Positions 38,480 to 50,746 are shown, counted from the first letter of the stretch. The stretch is 64,000 nt of DNA from Acanthacorydalis orientalis (GCA_034766995.1 CM068322.1:35411439-35475438); one strand, 5' to 3'. Notes: generated by a model from the letters alone, not told the origin. Program-made: numbers and translations.

Positions 38480-39990
38480 TTAGTTATTGGTGTGCTTGAA
38501 ATGCATGCGCGACGGGTGTTTTTTTTTTAATATTCGCAGAATTCGACGGACGATTGAATGAGACGAAGCTACTGAATTATTCTCTTCGTTGTGAGCGATA
38601 ATCACTCTTCGGATTTCATCTTTCAGATGGGAAACTGTATTAGGATTATTGGCGTACACGTGTCCTTCAACGTGACCCCAAAAAAAACGTAGTCCAACGG
38701 TGTTAAATCGCATGATCTCGGTGGTCAATCAATGTTTCGATTTCTGGGGAAAAAAAACGCAACCAGGAAACTTCTTCCTCGATAAATCAATCGTTTCGCC
38801 AAATGTGTTCATCAGATGTGTCTCGCTTCAGGCGGCCAAGGCTACTGGCGTTGTGATGGGGAAACCTCCCCGTGGATTGGACGATTCCTGGTCATGACAA
38901 CGGGTCGTGGGCAGCGGGCTTCTCTCGCACCGCGAACCGACCCGCCCATAACCCTGTCACGATTTCTACCACCACCAACTACTCGAACTGTACTCTTCGC
39001 TCTGCTCGACACTTGAGGATCGAGCAACATCATCTGCTCAAGTCAAAGGTCATCGTACCTCGCACGTGGACTTATGGCGCGCCTCATCGCGCTGGCACAA
39101 CCGTAACGTCGATTTTATGGCTTGTTGGACCGTCTTGCCGGAACCGCATGTCCTTCAGATCAATATCATCCGATTCTGCACACAAGAAATCGATTATCAC
39201 GTTTCGATATCTCTTTCCGTCCATAGTAATCGCTTCATCGGTCTGATTCAAAAAAGTAAGCACGAATGACTCGACAAAACCCAAAGGCCCACCGAACAGA
39301 CACTCTTTCTGTAATGCAGTGGTTTTTCAACGACCATCCTCGGATTTTCTTCATCCAAGAGTCATCAATTTCGCTCGTTAACTTTGCCAGGGAGTTCTGC
39401 ATTGATTGTGAAATCTTTTTTCATGAAACACGGCGTTGTTGAGATCAATCGGTTTCCCTATTCACATGATTCGGCTCCAGCAGACAATTTTCTCTTCTCT
39501 AAAACGAAAACTGTTGTCAAGATAAACAGGGTTTGATCCATAATGAATTCCAAATAGATTCTAAATGAGCCAGAGAGTTCGAAATCGCTAAAGATGACTT
39601 TTTTCATAAAAACCGTGTCGTTGTTCCAGTATCCGATTAATAAATCTCCGAGGCAGTGAATGGACTGTTGAATTCAATTACTGTATTAATTGAATCTTAT
39701 AAGCTTTCAGCAAGAAATCGTTATGCCTAATACGCCATATAAGACCCGATTGTTGTGAACGTCGTGGAATTGACATTCATGGCTCTTCCGATACCAAACC
39801 AATGTTTTCTCTCCAGAACGAGCGCTACGAACACGTGTCGGTGTTTCTTTACCTTTCGTCGATCCAGTCTCTTCAAATTCACTCACTAATCGAAGAATCG
39901 TTGATTCTGATGGACGAGTGCGTAGAGAATAAATGTATTTTTTATACGACGACCATTTTCTCATCACAATTGTATAGTTTCAATGCATTT
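38480..39990 (-). pseudogene. Tc1/mariner-superfamily DDE transposase pseudogene, nearly full length
   Basis: Read on the minus strand, pieces of one transposase follow in order. The N-terminal helix-turn-helix part is TILRLVSEFEETGSTKG (39,707-39,967). Then come LPRRFINRILEQRHG, DEENPRMVVEKPLHY, GFVESFVLTFLNQTDEAI with GKRYRNVIIDFL, and FRQDGPTSHK around the second catalytic aspartate. After an interruption, the C-terminal part is FFWGHVEGHVYANNP and LKDEIRRVI (38,480-38,728). These belong to the insect family whose proteins carry a DUF4817-like N-terminal domain and a DDE_3 catalytic domain (assignment from memory). Stops and frame changes make it inactive. No terminal repeats were identified. 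Confidence 0.85.
38830..39083. mobile_element. Insertion of about 250 bp interrupting the DDE transposase pseudogene
   Basis: The transposase similarity stops after TSHK and resumes after about 250 bp of markedly GC-rich sequence. The part between contains ggggaaacctccccgtgg, a short self-complementary run, and unrelated frames. It may be a non-autonomous element or SINE nested in the older transposon. No A/B-box pair or target duplication was confirmed. Confidence 0.4.
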
Positions 39991-40692
39991 TTTTTTGTTG
40001 TGCACGAAGCAATAGTTAAGAACGGCAACGTCGAAACTTAACGAGTGTCGAAAAAAATACAGCCGTCAGTTCGACTCCCTGATATATGATCTGTTAGAAA
40101 ATCGCGTCCGTATCGGGAAAAAAAACCCTTCGTGCACTCTTATTAGAGAGTATCGATGCGTGCCGTTCGTGCATTCCACGCCGACGACGGCGAACGGTAT
40201 CGATATTAATAAGAATAATGCCGACGATCGGGGCCCCGCGTTTCGCTTCGGCGACGTTATGTCGCCGTATCGTGACGCTGCGAACGGATGCTCGAGACAG
40301 ATCGACGAAGAGATAAATCGTTCGCAGTTGAGAGCATTCCGAGACAATCGATAGATTGTGTGTATAAGAAACGGGCGGAACGAAAAGACGAAAAGAACGT
40401 GAACGGATGTTAAACACATACGGGACCGTTTTAAGTTTTGTACGTTTGACAAATATTTGCTAAAGTGAGATTAATGTATGCTGTTAAGAAAAAAAGTTTC
40501 GATGCAGCGTATTTCTGATAAACTTTAGTTCTTTTTCACTGTTTCGCGCGCCTGTGTGTGTGTGTATGGTTTCGATTATACGGCGAGATACGCGGCGTGT
40601 TCTCAAAGTTGTTGATCGAAGTGGAACGACCGAGAGAGACGAGAATTTCAGTATAATCTTCGCTCTCTTCGTGGCACTCTTCAAATCTTCTA
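39991..40692. other. Non-coding stretch between transposons
   Basis: No recognisable exon. A CpG-rich patch at 40,130-40,400 has overlapping frames on both strands. A short (TG)n lies at 40,552. Confidence 0.45.
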
Positions 40693-41442
40693 TTAGGTTG
40701 GTGCAAAAATAAGTGTGGTTTTTATGATTTTAAGTTTGGTGCCGAATTTTCCAGTTACCGTTATCTTTTTGATGTATTCATGTGATACATCATTGTAAAC
40801 AATGAAATGAACACTACTGATTTCAGATTATGTCTATTATTTTCATTCTTTAGTATTGTTGGATGTAACCTCTTAAATTAGTCATGAAAAAAAGTAAATT
40901 CGCGCGATTTCGTTGTCTGAGGTTAAATTGAGACGTGAAGCGACAGAAACTGCTCGAAATATCGAATTTATTTTTGAAGAAGAGTCAATCGGTGAACGTA
41001 TAGCTCAATACTGGTTTCAAAAATGTCATGATGGGAACGAAAGCCTCGATGATGAGGAAGTGTTGGTCATGGACATCCTTCAGATATAGACAGTAATGAT
41101 TTGAGAACCATTATTGAAGCGGACCCACGTAGAACAACTCTAGAGATGGCAGAAGAACTCAACGTCGATCATTCAACTGTTGTTCGACATTTGAGCCTAA
41201 CTGGAAAACCAAAAAAGCTGGAGAGATCGAGAATGAGCACCAGAAAAGTTTCTTAAATTGAAGCTTCATGAAAAAAAAGATAATGGTCACTGTTTGGTGG
41301 TCGGCAAATGGCATCATCATTCATTACAACTTTTTATATCCTGGCTATAAGACGATGAAAAATCAATCGTTGAACGTTTTCATGGCATGTGGAATGGGTA
41401 AAACAATCAAACGTTTTTATGGTCTGTGGAATGTGTAAAACT

Positions 41443-41479
<37 letters not shown>

Positions 41480-41526
41480 TTATATTCGATACGTTAAAAA
41501 CCTCAATTATTTTTGCACCAACCTAA
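40693..41526 (+). mobile_element. Internally deleted mariner (cecropia type) with both ends and TA duplication
   Basis: The left end is ttaggttggtgcaaaaataa and the right end is its complement, ttatttttgcaccaacctaa, with TA on both outer sides. This end sequence is characteristic of the cecropia (Hsmar1/MADE1-like) mariners. The 834-bp length compares with about 1.3 kb for a full element. Inside, the plus strand encodes GERIAQYWFQK, then (after a frame change) DLRTIIEADPRRTTLEMAEE and HSTVVRHL of the DNA-binding part. It then jumps to IMVTVWWSANGIIIHY, losing the first-aspartate region; the rest of the catalytic core is absent. A (TA)n tract has grown near the right end (41,444-41,477). It can be at most a non-autonomous copy. 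Confidence 0.92.
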
Positions 41527-43552
41527 TATCTACGGCCGAGTGTCATAAACAGAAATCTATTATACTGAGGCTATCTAGTGAAGAGAATTCAGATAGAGAA
41601 CGATTAGATTAGAGATAGGTTTTGAGCACTGGAATTAAAATGAGTATAAACGTCGACCAATGCAGGAAAATATGAAACTGTGATAAACGAGTTGAGATGT
41701 TTTGTTCGGTACAAAGTTTGCTTTTCATGTACGTCGACACCCGCTCCGCCGAACTCTTTATCATCAATGTGTTATTAAAACATTCCGAACAACAGTTTTA
41801 TTATTATTATTTTTTTTTTGAACGCACGCCGGCTCGCCGTGCGTGCGCGTGTCCCGTCTGCATTTCCCGGATCTGACATGTCATTATTAACCGGCGACCT
41901 GAACGGTATTACCAACACTACAGCGCTAGATAGATGTACCGCGGGTCGTGCGCGGCCGTTCCCGTTATTCCTGGCGCGGCGCGATATCGGTCGCACGACA
42001 GTCGGATCGCATAGACAGTAACCGCACTTTATTGATTTTCTCTACATCTCATTCCCGACACGTATGACACTTTTTTTTCAGTTGTAGCCGTCCTCTCTGT
42101 CAATATAGCCGCTCGGATCGCGCGTCGCCGCCGCCGTCCCCCGACGCGCGTACCAGTGTATGCGGAACTTTTTTTCTTTGCTCTCCCGTCTTCGGCGAAA
42201 ACGTACCTGTCTGCCGCTCGTGCATTTTCCGCACGCGCGCTCCGACCGAAAATTCACTCTACCTGTAATTCAATATACGGGTTCGGCACGGGAACGCACT
42301 CGGATCGGTGACGTGCACGACCTTCTTCGATATTGTTCCGTTTTTATTTTTCGAAATGTGCGCGCGAGACCGGTCTCGGGTTGCTACGAATGTCACCCCT
42401 CGTCAGGGGTGTGAGGGAGAGCGACAGGAATGTCATACGGAACGGAATGATTTTCGGTCCTGTTGGTTTTAATCGAATTGAAAAATGGAAAGTGCTACGT
42501 GCGCTTCCGGCGGTTCGAGATTTCAGACCGGCCAGTGCTTTCGATCGTGTACAGGCTACCCCTGCATAACGTGATATTTCCATAAAGGAGCTCCGATATA
42601 TAAAGCGCAATATTATGTCGGTCGTTTGATCGACACCCTCACCGTCATTCGAAGTTACGCGAGAAATTATGATATTTGTATCATAACGACTGCAATGAAA
42701 TGTCCGATTTTATCAAACAATACGTCGTAATATAACTGCGAGAATGATTATGTATATATATATATATTGTGATATTGAGTTAATATATCCGATACGAGCG
42801 AAGCGAGTTGGGGAAGCGAGCAGGGGCGGAACCCTCGGGGTCGGTGAGCGTAGCGACTAGTGTGCAGAGCCCGTTATACATTTGACTAATCAGTGCAAAT
42901 GGCCAGTCGTCTCACATCAGATTCATAACGGGAAAAAATGAATTTAAAATACATTCGATCGATTTCTATTGTTGATAATTTTTAATTATTTGAACAAGCG
43001 GAGGTTAGGTAAACAGAACACTGTTAAAGCAGTCAAACGTTTGTTACAATAAGACACAGCCGTCGAAGATGACATCACACGCATACAGAGTTAAAAATGT
43101 AAACATTTAATGTGAAAACAGCGGATCTGTCCCGTTTATTCAAATCATAATTCTCAGGTCGAAACACGAACGTGACGATACGTTGCTCGCGCCACGTACT
43201 CGCGTTATTAACGATGATGACGACGATGACATAGACTTTTTTTTTAAATAAAAATCTCAACTAACAATACTCGTCGAGAGCGCGCGCGTGTGTGTGCGCA
43301 CAAAGGGCGCACGGAAAAAATGTACATGAAAAATTACTCATTGTGTAAAATATATGTTCCGTGATTACTTCAAGTGCAAGTTTTAATATTTTATAAGAGC
43401 GCGTCTACAGAAACGTTTTATCTGCCATGGCGGCTTATTATTTTTTTCACTAAAAACATAAATATGCATCCGTGTACGTATACGTATGTACAGGGGTGAT
43501 CGAAAACACGGACGAATGTGTACTGTGTGACTTCGTGTCGCGCATCCAAAGA
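41527..43552. other. Non-coding stretch with CpG-rich island and a hairpin-rich motif
   Basis: No recognisable exon. A CpG-rich island lies at 41,820-42,540. At 42,795-42,868 the motifs gagcgaagcgag and gagcgtagcgactag form short GC-rich self-similar pieces. A gcgcgcgcgtgtgtgtgcgc run is at 43,279. Confidence 0.45.
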
Positions 43553-44320
43553 GGAACAATCGATTCTTGAACAATAGTAATTTTATATCTTGATATTTCT
43601 GATACTATCGATGTGTTCTTCGTCTTTGGATGGATAGGTTGGGTGTATGTCCTCAAATAATTTCTTCAGCACGAGTGCCATCGTCAGATTGATATTGAAG
43701 AATGATTTTAATCCCTTAAGCGTTTCGTTTTATTTCGAAAATGTGTGTGACCGGTGTGTTTACATATTTCCAGGCGATACTCGATGAAAACACAGTAAAT
43801 GTACTTGCTGTAAAATTGAGTTAACTTATAACAAAATGATAAATATTTCTGGTTGTTTCATTAAAAAATTTTTTAATTTTATCGATAAGTAATTCACAAA
43901 TCGTATTTCATTACTGTCCGTTGGCATCGATTTTTCAAATCTTGAATGTTTCAAATTCAGGCGAATTTCCAAACATTGCTCGGCATGTAAATTAGTTTGC
44001 TCCACTATTATGTTTAGTGAGTCATAATCTAAAAATGTTTCCATATAGAACACACATTTTGCTTTGGAAGAATGGAGGAAATAATGAAATTTATGCGAGG
44101 ACGAGCAGTAAATTTAAATGGTGTTCGCTCCCCACATCTAATATTCCATTGTACGTTTGAATTTTTGTTTCTTTATCGGGCGTTCATTACCTCCTTCATC
44201 CTCGTCACTATTTTTATCGGAAGACGTCGACACTACTGATATTCTTTTCTGTGTCCTTGTATGTAAAACCGCATCTTTATTATCTTCATCGACCTCATCA
44301 CTAATTTATTATGATGCAGA
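43553..44320 (-). pseudogene. piggyBac-like transposon relic, copy 2
   Basis: A minus-strand frame at 43,826-44,053 contains NIIVEQTNLHAEQ followed by MPTDSNEIRFVNYLSIKL and ends near LMKQPEI. This matches the start of the piggyBac transposase core, usually ...IVEQTNLYA... then ...PTD.NEI..F.G. An upstream serine- and acid-rich part, in broken frames near 44,200-44,270, fits the family's acidic N-terminus. No catalytic aspartates are preserved. It shares order and sequence with the relic at 34,570, so both are members of one family, about 9 kb apart and in the same orientation. Confidence 0.75.
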
Positions 44321-44518
44321 ACCCGCAGCATAAAATTTATATTTATACTAAATATGTAAATAGAGAATTGTTTCCCGGTAAATTACAGTTTTCCAGGTGA
44401 GAAATATTTAAACAATAAATTATTCTATCATGTATTTACAGCTCGGAAGTTTCACTTCAACCGCGCGTTGTCTCTCTGACACATACACACACACACACAT
44501 TTTTTCTATTAATTTTCA

Positions 44519-44606
<88 letters not shown>

Positions 44607-44694
44607 TTATATATATATATATATACAAATTTATGACATTCTGTCGGGTTTTTCTATATGAATTCAAGTTATTGACAGAATTTATGGCGAGACC

Positions 44695-44743
<49 letters not shown>

Positions 44744-45339
44744 CATACATCATACGTCTACTCCCCGTACAAACTTTCCAAACACCGAAACGCGGCCATG
44801 CCTCCCAGTCGCGGCCGGCATCCCCTGTACCGTCCGCGCCTCGAACACAAAATAAACGGCACACAGAAAAAAGCCGTATGACGAAAAAGAAGAAGACGGA
44901 CGAGATAATTCCCGACACGAGACTCACGTCGTCCCTCGTCCGCCGAATAAAAGAGTCGCGATCCGCGCTCCGCTGCCGCGCGGCCGCCCGCCCGCCCTCA
45001 AAAAAAATTAACACCCGAACAAGAAGCGAGCTGCACGACGTCGTCGCCCCTTTGTGTTTTTATCTCGGCTATCGCGTGTCTCTCGCATTGACACAAACAA
45101 GTACAAGTTAGTATTACACTAACTTTCGCGCGCACAGAGAGAGGTCCGAACTAAGTTTCGTGAATGAAGACGAAATTAATTAATTATACAAAGTTGACGT
45201 ATACTGTTATGTAACCGCAAGATCTTAGCAGTGATATTTACAAGCCAAACGTTGAAATATCAAACTTAAATTGTGTTAGGAGAAGTTTTACTACGAGGTG
45301 ATGTATCGTGGGTAATGTGTGTGTGTGTATGTATGTATG

Positions 45340-45385
<46 letters not shown>

Positions 45386-45669
45386 TGAAACTCGAACATA
45401 ATGGCAATATAATAGGTTGACAGCCTTTGAAATATTGAAATTGATTCTAGTTCCAGCTGAACTTTCTAATCAGAACGTGTAGTCTGTGCCAACGAAGAAT
45501 TCCCAAACAAACGGGCGTCGTTTTGTGATTTCTCCAAGATTCCAATAAATAATTTTTAGCCTGAAACCTCGCCCTGATCGCAGGCACACGACACATTCCA
45601 CAAGTGTAGTAGATAGTTGATTTATGTAAACAGAGAATAATTGAAAAGTTCCGTTTTCAATAATCGAAC
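44321..45669. other. Stretch with (TA)n tracts and a CpG-rich island
   Basis: Long (TA)n tracts lie at 44,519-44,626, 44,696-44,745 and 45,333-45,382. Between them, 44,755-45,070 is CpG-rich with open frames on both strands and no known domain. Confidence 0.55.
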
Positions 45670-45790
45670 TTAACCCCTTAAGCGTTCACGTCGGGTATGC
45701 TCGTCGTGAAGAAGATGGCGTTTTTTTTTTGTTTAATGTCGGGTGTATTCGTCATGTATGAAAAATAATTCGCTTTTGCTATTTGTTGTA
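45670..45790. repeat. piggyBac-type terminus at a TTAA site
   Basis: TTAA at 45,670-45,673 is followed directly by ccccttaagcgttcacgtcg and then ggtatgctcgtcgtg. A diverged repeat of the motif (gtcgggtgtattcgtcatg) follows about 60 bp on. TTAA targets and CCC-starting ends are the piggyBac signature. Similar t(c/t)ccttaa(g/a)cgttt pieces occur inside the two relics at 34,736 and 43,710. The opposite end was not found. Confidence 0.5.
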
Positions 45791-46436
45791 AAATTTAGAT
45801 TGAAAAAATGTATTTATTTGTAATTTTAGCATATTTCAGAATATTTTTAAGCAGTTTTCTCCTCTTTGTTTTGTGAATCATACGTTTGCTATCTAGAGAA
45901 GGTATTATAGGGTCGAATTGAAATAATTTCCGTTTACAAAAACGACTTCATGTCTTCTGTGAGGAAAGTATTGACAAAATCTCAATTAACTTTAAATTAC
46001 TGAATTAAATATTCAAGTTAATAACGTACCGGTAAACATTTTCCTCCAAATCGCCTCCTTTGGCCTGTCCGGTCAGTGATTTAACTAATTTTTCAGTCAT
46101 CTTTGACGAGGACGCCGGGACGTACCGTGATTTTCATACACATACAACTTAAAATAGATTTGTTTTCAATTTATTTATTATTTTTTTTTTTAGTGTGAAT
46201 GTTAACGTTTGAATCGACCCGGTATAATGCGAGTACTGGGGATTGAAACGCTGGAGAGCGCGTCCCATGCTATTCGCCGCTCGACGTTATCACACAAATT
46301 ACACAGATCAATTACGCAGATATCAATTATCAATGCATTTCAGCCTCGCATAAATTTTTACTCGACTCTCGTCGACGCGATACTTTAATTAAACAGTTGC
46401 CTTTCCACTGTATAATCTGCTCATATATACACATAC

Positions 46437-46485
<49 letters not shown>

Positions 46486-46500
46486 TATATACATATATAC

Positions 46501-46572
<72 letters not shown>

Positions 46573-47282
46573 ATATAGGTAATTCTCGTATAACGCCGAG
46601 GTAAATGTTCCATAAAAATTCCACGTTATACTGACTAAATTCCCTTCTCAAATGATTTTTTCCCAGTCTATTATATGTTCTATAAAAATGACGGGTTTTC
46701 CAAGACTCACGTTGCATATAAAACGAAGGGTTATGTTCCAAACGTTTTTTTTTTACAAAAAAAACACCAATTATTTTCAAAGACAGGATCAAAACAGGAT
46801 AAATGAGGAATGTTTCTCTGTCTTTGGATTGTAAGAAGTAATATTGTGTGTTATATCGAAACAGAATATATATATATACATATGTGTGTGTATTAGATGT
46901 AGAAATTAATCCAGTGCCTTTAATTCGACTCAGTCAAATCTCTGTTCCAAATTAAAAATAGTTTATTGGCCTTTTACGACTTTGAAGTGTCGAACTTAAC
47001 ATTTAAAACCACTATACATCTTGGCCAGTCAGTTGGAATAACCTCAAAAAACAGTAGTGAACGTGATGGCGTCCTGAAGGCAATATATTCAGCAGTGCAT
47101 TCTTTTCGCATTACAGTTGAATGATGCCGGAGTGGCGGGAACGTTTTGTTCAGGTTTGGATGAAGGCGCCGTGACTCATAAAACATGGAAAAGATGTTGA
47201 GACAGAAAATGCATTGCGGCTGCATCGAATCAAAGCATGCGCCTTTTTTCCGACAAGGCATTCGTCAGTTATCAGACAGATA
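45791..47282. other. AT-rich non-coding stretch with a long (TA)n tract
   Basis: A 150-bp (TA)n tract with CA/TG borders lies at 46,425-46,574. Immediately to its right, ctcgtataacgccgaggtaa resembles terminal sequences of pogo/Tigger-type elements, but it is unpaired. No exon recognised. Confidence 0.5.
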
Positions 47283-47552
47283 GAGTAAAGTTATACAAAA
47301 TAATACAAAATATTTTAACGATTGAAATGTATTCCGTCTTTTAGTAAATAAGAATTCATTTTCTACAAAGGGTCGTACCGAAAAATCAATATGTGTCCAG
47401 TGTATTGAATTTTATCAATAATTTGTAAGATCAGCGAATGAAATCTGACATGGATCAGAGTCATACAAAATAATAGAGGATGTTTTAAGGATTGAAATGT
47501 ATTCCGTTTTTTCTGAGATAAACATTGATTTTCTATAGAAGAGCCACCGAAT
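47283..47552. repeat. Direct repeat, two copies about 175 bp apart
   Basis: The phrases tacaaaataatacaaaatat and gattgaaatgtattccgtc (47,295-47,340) return as tacaaaataatagaggatgt and gattgaaatgtattccgtt from 47,464. In both copies ttgattttctata or ttcattttctaca follows. This is an old tandem duplication without coding content. Confidence 0.65.
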
Positions 47553-48189
47553 TAATTCGTATACCTAATATACATATGCATGTATGTGGATGTGTATGAG
47601 TGTGTGTGTACGTGCGTGTGAACATGCATGCATGTCTTTGGGCGGTGACGATGGAACGACGAGAGCATTAAACGGGGATCCGTTATTGGCGTAAGGTGTG
47701 ACCCGTCGTCTCGACGCGGTGATATAGTTATGTAAGCGCGGAGAACCGTAAACTTTAGCTCTATTAGCCGCACCGTTGTCTCCCTTTAATCGATTACACC
47801 GTAATCAAAGTAAGTGAGTTCTACACTTGGCAGTTTGTTGTGTACATTTATGGTCAGGAAGTTCTCCGCTCGGAACGACGGCGAGGCCGTCCGAAGGGTA
47901 CTATTTATATCCGTTGTTCGGCCATTGTTGGCCGGCGCGTCGACCGGGTGCTCCGTCGTAAAGGAGCGCGATCGAACCTCCTGCAAATATGCGAACCGTC
48001 GACCACGACTCGAATAAAAACTAATGTCCGCGCCACGTGCGGCTTACAGTTTCGCTCTCGTCCGTTACAGACATAAGTTGTTTACTTTATCGGCTGATCT
48101 GGTTGGAATCGGCGTATCTCGGATGCTGTTTCCACTTGCACGAGTCAATCGCTTCGTCGGACGAACCCTGAGAAAACTTCTGAACATTT
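47553..48189. other. Non-coding stretch, CpG-rich
   Basis: Mixed TG/CA microsatellite at 47,572-47,630, then CpG-rich unique sequence with overlapping frames. The patch at 47,690-47,815 (taatcgattacaccgtaatc) has homeodomain-like sites. No exon recognised. Confidence 0.4.
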
Positions 48190-48655
48190 AACGATGATTC
48201 TTGGTACAGAATGTCAGTGTATAGAGAAATCAATTCGATGGCATGCCATCATCGATTCGTTCAGAAAATCTGAGATCAGATTTATCCGATTACTGAAGTT
48301 GTCCGCGCACTGCTCGCAACAAAGAAATTCTCTTGGACCGAATACAAATTTGGTAATTTTGGCTAAATTCACTTCCACAAATGGCCTATCTTTTTGTTCC
48401 ACAAACTATAAGGAAGTCTGATCGAAAATTAATGAAGAATCTTTAGTGTCAAAGTACAGAGGAATCTCAAATCGTTATCATTTCAATGGGATGCCTGAAT
48501 GGATTCTTTCAGAGAATCTAAGATGAGATCTTTTCGATTACAATCAGCCGCACAATGATTACAACAAAGTTTCTTAGATTAAAGAGAGTTATGGTCACTT
48601 TGGCTCAATTCACTTTCACAAATGAATTGTTTTTTTTTTTGTCCCACAGACCATT
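48190..48655. repeat. Twofold tandem duplication, period about 240 bp
   Basis: The two halves align along their length: cgatggcatgcc/caatgggatgcc, gattcgttcagaaaatctga/gattctttcagagaatctaa, caacaaagaaattctcttgg/caacaaagtttcttagatta, and ttggctaaattcacttccac/ttggctcaattcactttcac. Both end in gttccacaaac or gtcccacagacc followed by a short A-rich run. Likely non-coding. Confidence 0.75.
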
Positions 48656-48733
48656 AAAAAATATTTTGGATCATTTCTTCAGAAATGGCCGTTTTCAGGC
48701 TGCTCGAACGTTATACTTCGGCAGCTAATGACT

Positions 48734-48928
48734 TCAGCTGTCGTAGCGCCCTAAAACCCCAATAACCATCGAACGTGCTTGATCGACAGTGCTCGCACGG
48801 CCACGTTTAAAGTCCGCGGTCCACGTTCGAACAGTTAAAAGCGATGGAGCAGACTCGCCCGGTGCAGAATCCAGTTTAGATTCTATTTCGGCTGTGGACA
48901 AACCGTTAATATTAAAGTGCTTTATCAC
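48734..48928 (-). pseudogene. Mariner transposase N-terminal (helix-turn-helix) fragment
   Basis: The frame contains INGLSTAEIESKLDSAPGES, then SLLTVRTWTADFKRGRAS and DQARS. This is the first helix-turn-helix of mariner transposases: ...AEI...L....G.SAPS..TV..W...FKRGR.S.. The catalytic part is not found nearby. Its subfamily differs from that of the cecropia-type copies. Confidence 0.75.
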
Positions 48929-49429
48929 AAAGGCCGCTCATATCTTCTCCGTTGTTTACGAAACGCAAAACTTCTCCGCTTTGACAGACTGTCGAATGCG
49001 AACCACTCGACATGACTTTACGAAAGTTCAAAGTCGAACTGACGATGGAGGACAGAGCACAAAACCGTAGACAGTTCGCCCGCTCTATCGACCGGGCTGA
49101 AAACTTTCGATCGCACACACGCGCATCGATTTTTTGGAACACGTCTTCGTGTGCAGACACTGAAGGGATGATCGATCGATCGGGTAACACGATTTTCAAA
49201 AACCCCACCTCGATATTTCGACAAGTACACGGGAATTTATTCTCCTCTGCGCCTCATCGTTTTAATGCCGTGCTCTGAAACAAGACAGCGCTGGCCGAAA
49301 TACGCAATGACACAATTTTCATGTTTACTTTTAATATGGACTAGGGGACGTATTTGGGGGAGAGCTGTTGTTGTCTTACGTTTCATGTATGTTTTGATAT
49401 ACAAACAGACATTTATATATACATACATA

Positions 49430-49469
<40 letters not shown>

Positions 49470-49937
49470 CACACACACACACTTTATATATAGGGGTGTA
49501 GATGCGGGCGTGCTTACATGTGTGTGTGTGCAACGCATGGAAATTGTTTGACTTTAGGCGTGGCTCTAGGGCGCGGTCTCACGTCGATGACGTCCACGAT
49601 GCGACAAATAACACGAGTGAATCGTTTATTTGCGTTAAACGAAATCGAAATTATGACGGAGCGCGGTCCGGCGGCGACGCCGCGCGTTCCCTTCTTGCAT
49701 TTGCAGTGCAGACGCCGTCCGAGGATTCAGTCGAACTCGAACCGGCGCGTGTAAATATTGAATGCCGGATTAGTCGCGGAACGAGTACAGCGTTCGCACG
49801 TTCGATCAGTTGCGAGCGACACTTGCTCTTATCGGATCGAATCGCCGCCGCGTTTCGAAATTCCGCCGGACGCGGCGGAGGGATTCGAAGTCGAGCGCTC
49901 CGAGCATTTAGATTCGTGCCGACCGTTCGACTGTGTT
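48929..49937. other. Non-coding stretch with microsatellite and CpG-rich island
   Basis: A mixed CA/TA/TG microsatellite lies at 49,412-49,480. The CpG-rich part at 49,550-49,937 has a plus-strand open frame of 197 codons (49,502-50,095) running through it, but overlapping open frames on the other strand and the absence of any domain argue against a gene. A gatcgatcgatcg run is at 49,169. Confidence 0.45.
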
Positions 49938-50230
49938 TCAATATCCGAATGGTCGACAGGCGTTTTTTAAATCGGCGCGCTTTAAACGGGGTCTCTTCTT
50001 GCGACTCTGACATGCAACCAGTCGTTCGTTCGATTTTCTCTTCACATAGGGCGTACCGTCAGGCCCGAAAATGTTACATTTACTCTCATCAGTGAATGGC
50101 GCACCTTCAAAAATCTCCAAATCTTTTTTTTCTTTTGTGATGCCAATCCGCATAATCCAGTTATTTAATTTGCTTTTTCTAGCTACAGAACGGTTTTTTC
50201 TCGCGACCCTTTTTCACATCTATTTTTCTC
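49938..50230 (-). pseudogene. Tc1-like transposase fragment
   Basis: The minus-strand frame carries FTDESKCNIFGPDGTPYVKR followed by KSNER, the classic Tc1 stretch around the first catalytic aspartate (...SDESKF.LFG.DG..YV.R...E). Upstream, in another frame, GSREKTVL and KKEKKD-like pieces agree with the sequence that precedes it in Tc1 proteins. Frames are broken on both sides. It lies next to, and partly overlaps, the CpG-rich island. Confidence 0.75.
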
Positions 50231-50704
50231 ATTTCTCACATTAAAACAGTTTCTCATTTTAATAGCTAAATTGATAGCAAATTATCAAAATATCGGATCG
50301 TTTGGGTCGTACAGGAAAATTTATTTTTTTGTATTTTGAACAACAGTAATCGGACGCTAGTGTCGTAGCCGTCGACGTTGAAAAGCTAGTAGAAAATTTT
50401 GATTCGAGGCTCGACATGGCCTTGAAAAATTAAGACTACATACCGAATTAAAAGAAAAGATTTATGTATTAATCTCTTTAGTAAAACGAAAACGTCCCGG
50501 TTTCATTGTGACATTGATCTTCTACTTTTATTTTCTTCAAGGCTGTTTCTCGTATTGTCATGAACTAATCACACTTTCGTATCTTGTAACCATAAAATAC
50601 ATTATGACATCTAACTGAAAATAGTGTTCATTTATTCATCTCAGTTTCGTGGCATCAATTATTTTGCGATTAAAATTTTTGTTTGTTTCACTGTAAATCA
50701 CTAT

Positions 50705-50746
<42 letters not shown>

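Noticed and set aside
40060..40085. Possible tRNA B box (agttcgactccct)
   Set aside because: No matching A box or cloverleaf upstream. Other GGTTCGA-like sites (24,229; 35,893; 51,024) likewise fail.
49502..50095. 197-codon plus-strand open frame
   Set aside because: CpG-rich DNA with several overlapping frames on both strands. It runs antisense through a recognisable Tc1 fragment.
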